DNA from: Rhodobacterales bacterium
GTDB taxonomy: Bacteria > Pseudomonadota > Alphaproteobacteria > Rhodobacterales > Rhodobacteraceae
Assembly: GCA_002748285.1 (NCBI GenBank)
Contig: PDSA01000033.1
Location: 62,001 to 126,000 of the forward strand
DNA: 64,000 nucleotides
Reading direction: 5' to 3'
Shown: one piece after another, positions 62,463-64,000 of the stretch
Position numbering within the stretch: the first letter of the stretch is position 1
Layout of the letters: the number at the start of each line of letters is the position of its first letter
Position numbers and translations under genes: made by a program
Notes under the pieces: generated by a model
What the model was told of the DNA's origin: nothing
Database searches by the model: none
The model's input: only the letters and a program-made list of their open reading frames with translations

Positions 62463-64000
62463 TGTTGACTCTGGGCCCGATAGGATTTGCCACGCCATGG
62501 CTGCTGGCGGCTCTGCTGGGCCTGCCGGCGCTGTGGTGGCTGTTGCGCGCGGTGCCGCCCGCGCCAATCCGGCGGCGGTTTCCCGGGGTCATCCTGTTGC
62601 TGGGGCTGAAAGATGACCAAATCCACACCGACAAAACCCCATGGTGGTTGCTGTTGCTGCGCATGTTGGCGCTGGCGGCGATGATCCTCGGCTTTGCCGG
62701 GCCGGTGCTGCATCCGAAACCACAGGACAGCGCGGATGTGCCATTGCTGATCCTGCTGGATGGCAGCTGGGCCGATGCGTCGGGCTGGGCCAAACGCCAA
62801 GAGCGGGTGGCGCAGGTTTTGACGCAGGCCGAACGCTCGGGCCGGTTGGTTTCGGTCGCGGTATTGAGCGCCCCACCCACCGCGATTGACCATTTCATGG
62901 CCGCCGATCTGTGGCAAACTCAGCTGGCGGGGGTGCAACCGAACCCTTGGGGGCCGGATATCGACGCGGTGCAAGGTTGGCTCGCGGGCTTGGCCGAACC
63001 GCAATTCGACACCCTCTGGCTGTCGGATGGGCTGGCCGGGGAGTGGCGAGCGGAGGTTTTGAAAACGCTGCAAGACAATGGCCGGGTCACGGTGTTGCAA
63101 AGCGCCGCCCCGGTGGTGGGGCTAATACCGGCGCAGATCAAAGACGGCGCCTTGCAGATCAGCGCCCTGCGCAGCGCCACCGGGCAGCAAGCCAGCGTAA
63201 CCGTGCTGGCCATCGGGCTGGACCCGGGCGGGGCCGAGCGCGTTCTGGCGCAAACCACGCTGCGATTTGAGCCCGATCAGCAACAGGCCAGCACCACGCT
63301 GGATTTGCCGCCCGAGCTGCGCAACCGCATCTCACGCCTGACGCTACAGGGGGTGGCCTCGGCCGGGGCGGTCAGCCTGAGCGATGACAGCCTGCGCCGC
63401 CCCGAAGTCGCCCTGATCGCGCCGCATAACGCGCAGGAAGAGCTGCAACTGCTATCGCCGCTGCACTATCTGCGAAAAGCGCTCGAACCCACCGCCGATC
63501 TGATCAATGGCGGGCTCGAGGACGTGCTGCCGGCCAATCCCGATGTGATCGTGCTGGCCGATATTGCCAAGCTGACCGAAGATCAAAGCGCCGGGCTGCG
63601 TGAATGGGTTGAAAAAGGCGGCCTGCTGCTGCGCTTTGCCGGGCCGCGCATGGCTGGGAGTGACCTCAGCCGCCGGGTCGAAGATGCGCTGATGCCGGTG
63701 CGGCTGCGCAGTGGCGGGCGCATGGTGGGCGGCACGCTGAGTTGGGGAGAACCCAAAGCGCTGCGCCCCTTCCCCCCGGATTCGCCGTTTTTCGGCCTGA
63801 AAATTCCCGATGATGTCAAGGTGAACGCGCAAGTGATGGCTCAGCCCGACCCCAAGCTGGCCCAGCGCATGATCGCCGCCCTGACCGATGGCACGCCGCT
63901 GGTCACGCGCAAGCAGATGGGGGCCGGGCAAGTGGTGCTGTTTCACGTCACCGCCAGCGCCGATTGGTCTAGCCTGCCCTTGTCGGGGCTGTTCGTGCAG
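62462..64000 (+). CDS. BatA/DUF4159-type membrane protein, 3' end outside window
   Basis: 513 codons are visible and the frame is still open at 64000. The N-terminus is the BatA form: LTLGPIGFATPWLLAALLGLPALWWLLRAVPP with a helix, an arginine-rich turn, then a second helix (WWLLLLRMLALAAMILGFAGPVL), followed by PLLILLDGSWADASGW (degenerate VWA-like) and a long periplasmic or cytosolic part. In relatives such proteins carry DUF4159 in the second half; ALREWVEKGGLLLRFAG-like sequence near 63600 fits. Third gene of the MoxR-DUF58 unit. Confidence 0.85.
   Translation, partial: MLTLGPIGFATPWLLAALLGLPALWWLLRAVPPAPIRRRFPGVILLLGLKDDQIHTDKTPWWLLLLRMLALAAMILGFAGPVLHPKPQDSADVPLLILLDGSWADASGWAKRQERVAQVLTQAERSGRLVSVAVLSAPPTAIDHFMAADLWQTQLAGVQPNPWGPDIDAVQGWLAGLAEPQFDTLWLSDGLAGEWRAEVLKTLQDNGRVTVLQSAAPVVGLIPAQIKDGALQISALRSATGQQASVTVLAIGLDPGGAERVLAQTTLRFEPDQQQASTTLDLPPELRNRISRLTLQGVASAGAVSLSDDSLRRPEVALIAPHNAQEELQLLSPLHYLRKALEPTADLINGGLEDVLPANPDVIVLADIAKLTEDQSAGLREWVEKGGLLLRFAGPRMAGSDLSRRVEDALMPVRLRSGGRMVGGTLSWGEPKALRPFPPDSPFFGLKIPDDVKVNAQVMAQPDPKLAQRMIAALTDGTPLVTRKQMGAGQVVLFHVTASADWSSLPLSGLFVQ

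Overview
The window reads as a chromosomal segment of a Rhodobacterales-type alphaproteobacterium (Roseobacter/Paracoccus relatives). This rests on a GcrA cell-cycle regulator, a ChvG/ChvI two-component pair followed by a short HprK and a partial PTS, a DUF6280-type protein, methylsuccinyl-CoA dehydrogenase of the ethylmalonyl-CoA pathway, and an atpI-B-E-F'-F operon. I see no CRISPR array, prophage, rRNA or intact tRNA, and no intact insertion sequence.

Layout. 1-4.7 kb: end of a flagellar export operon (lytic transglycosylase, flhA, fliR, flhB, FliJ-like). 4.8-9.4 kb: glutathione-dependent formaldehyde dehydrogenase, a broken prpE, a membrane protein/XRE pair, nadK. 9.5-19.9 kb: housekeeping genes (glyA, efp, ssb, argH, tlpA-like, gcrA, SDR, cobalamin adenosyltransferase, etfBA). 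20.4-26.4 kb: heme-type TonB receptor and a polyamine ABC transporter. 26.6-31.7 kb: sugar/adenosine kinase, nth, Ada-like protein, OmpA lipoprotein, and a RibN-type transporter behind an FMN riboswitch. 31.7-34.3 kb: F0 operon. 34.4-39.2 kb: ArsR, SRPBCC protein, mcd, pckA. 39.5-44.2 kb: chvI-chvG-hprK-(rapZ)-PTS IIA-ptsH-acyltransferase. 44.3-49.7 kb: a 940-residue RTX protein, rmlD, rmlC, galE. 49.9-55.7 kb: gpmI-envC-ctpA-rppH and a lytic transglycosylase. 56-64 kb: folC-accD, CPBP protease, Hyi-like, DUF1285, and a MoxR-DUF58-BatA/DUF4159 cluster cut by the right edge.

The most striking property is a recurrent lesion. flhA, prpE, potH, a PfkB kinase gene, rapZ, ctpA and folC each lack an internal block of tens to hundreds of bases and are thrown out of frame. 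flhB appears to lack about 30-35 codons in frame. Both flanks of each gap still read as good family sequence, and operon stop/start overlaps are preserved. Either the genome is eroding by short deletions, or the assembly has systematically lost short blocks; loss of the normally essential folC makes the second possibility serious.

Two dispersed non-coding repeat families are visible. Family A is a roughly 107-bp imperfect palindrome: two full copies and one half copy, all between convergent genes. Family B is about 165 bp with strongly conserved hairpins: two copies, each downstream of a broken minus-strand gene, one of them framed by perfect 15-bp inverted repeats. A run of GCTGGC hexamers at about 12-bp spacing beside an AT-rich hairpin lies downstream of ssb.
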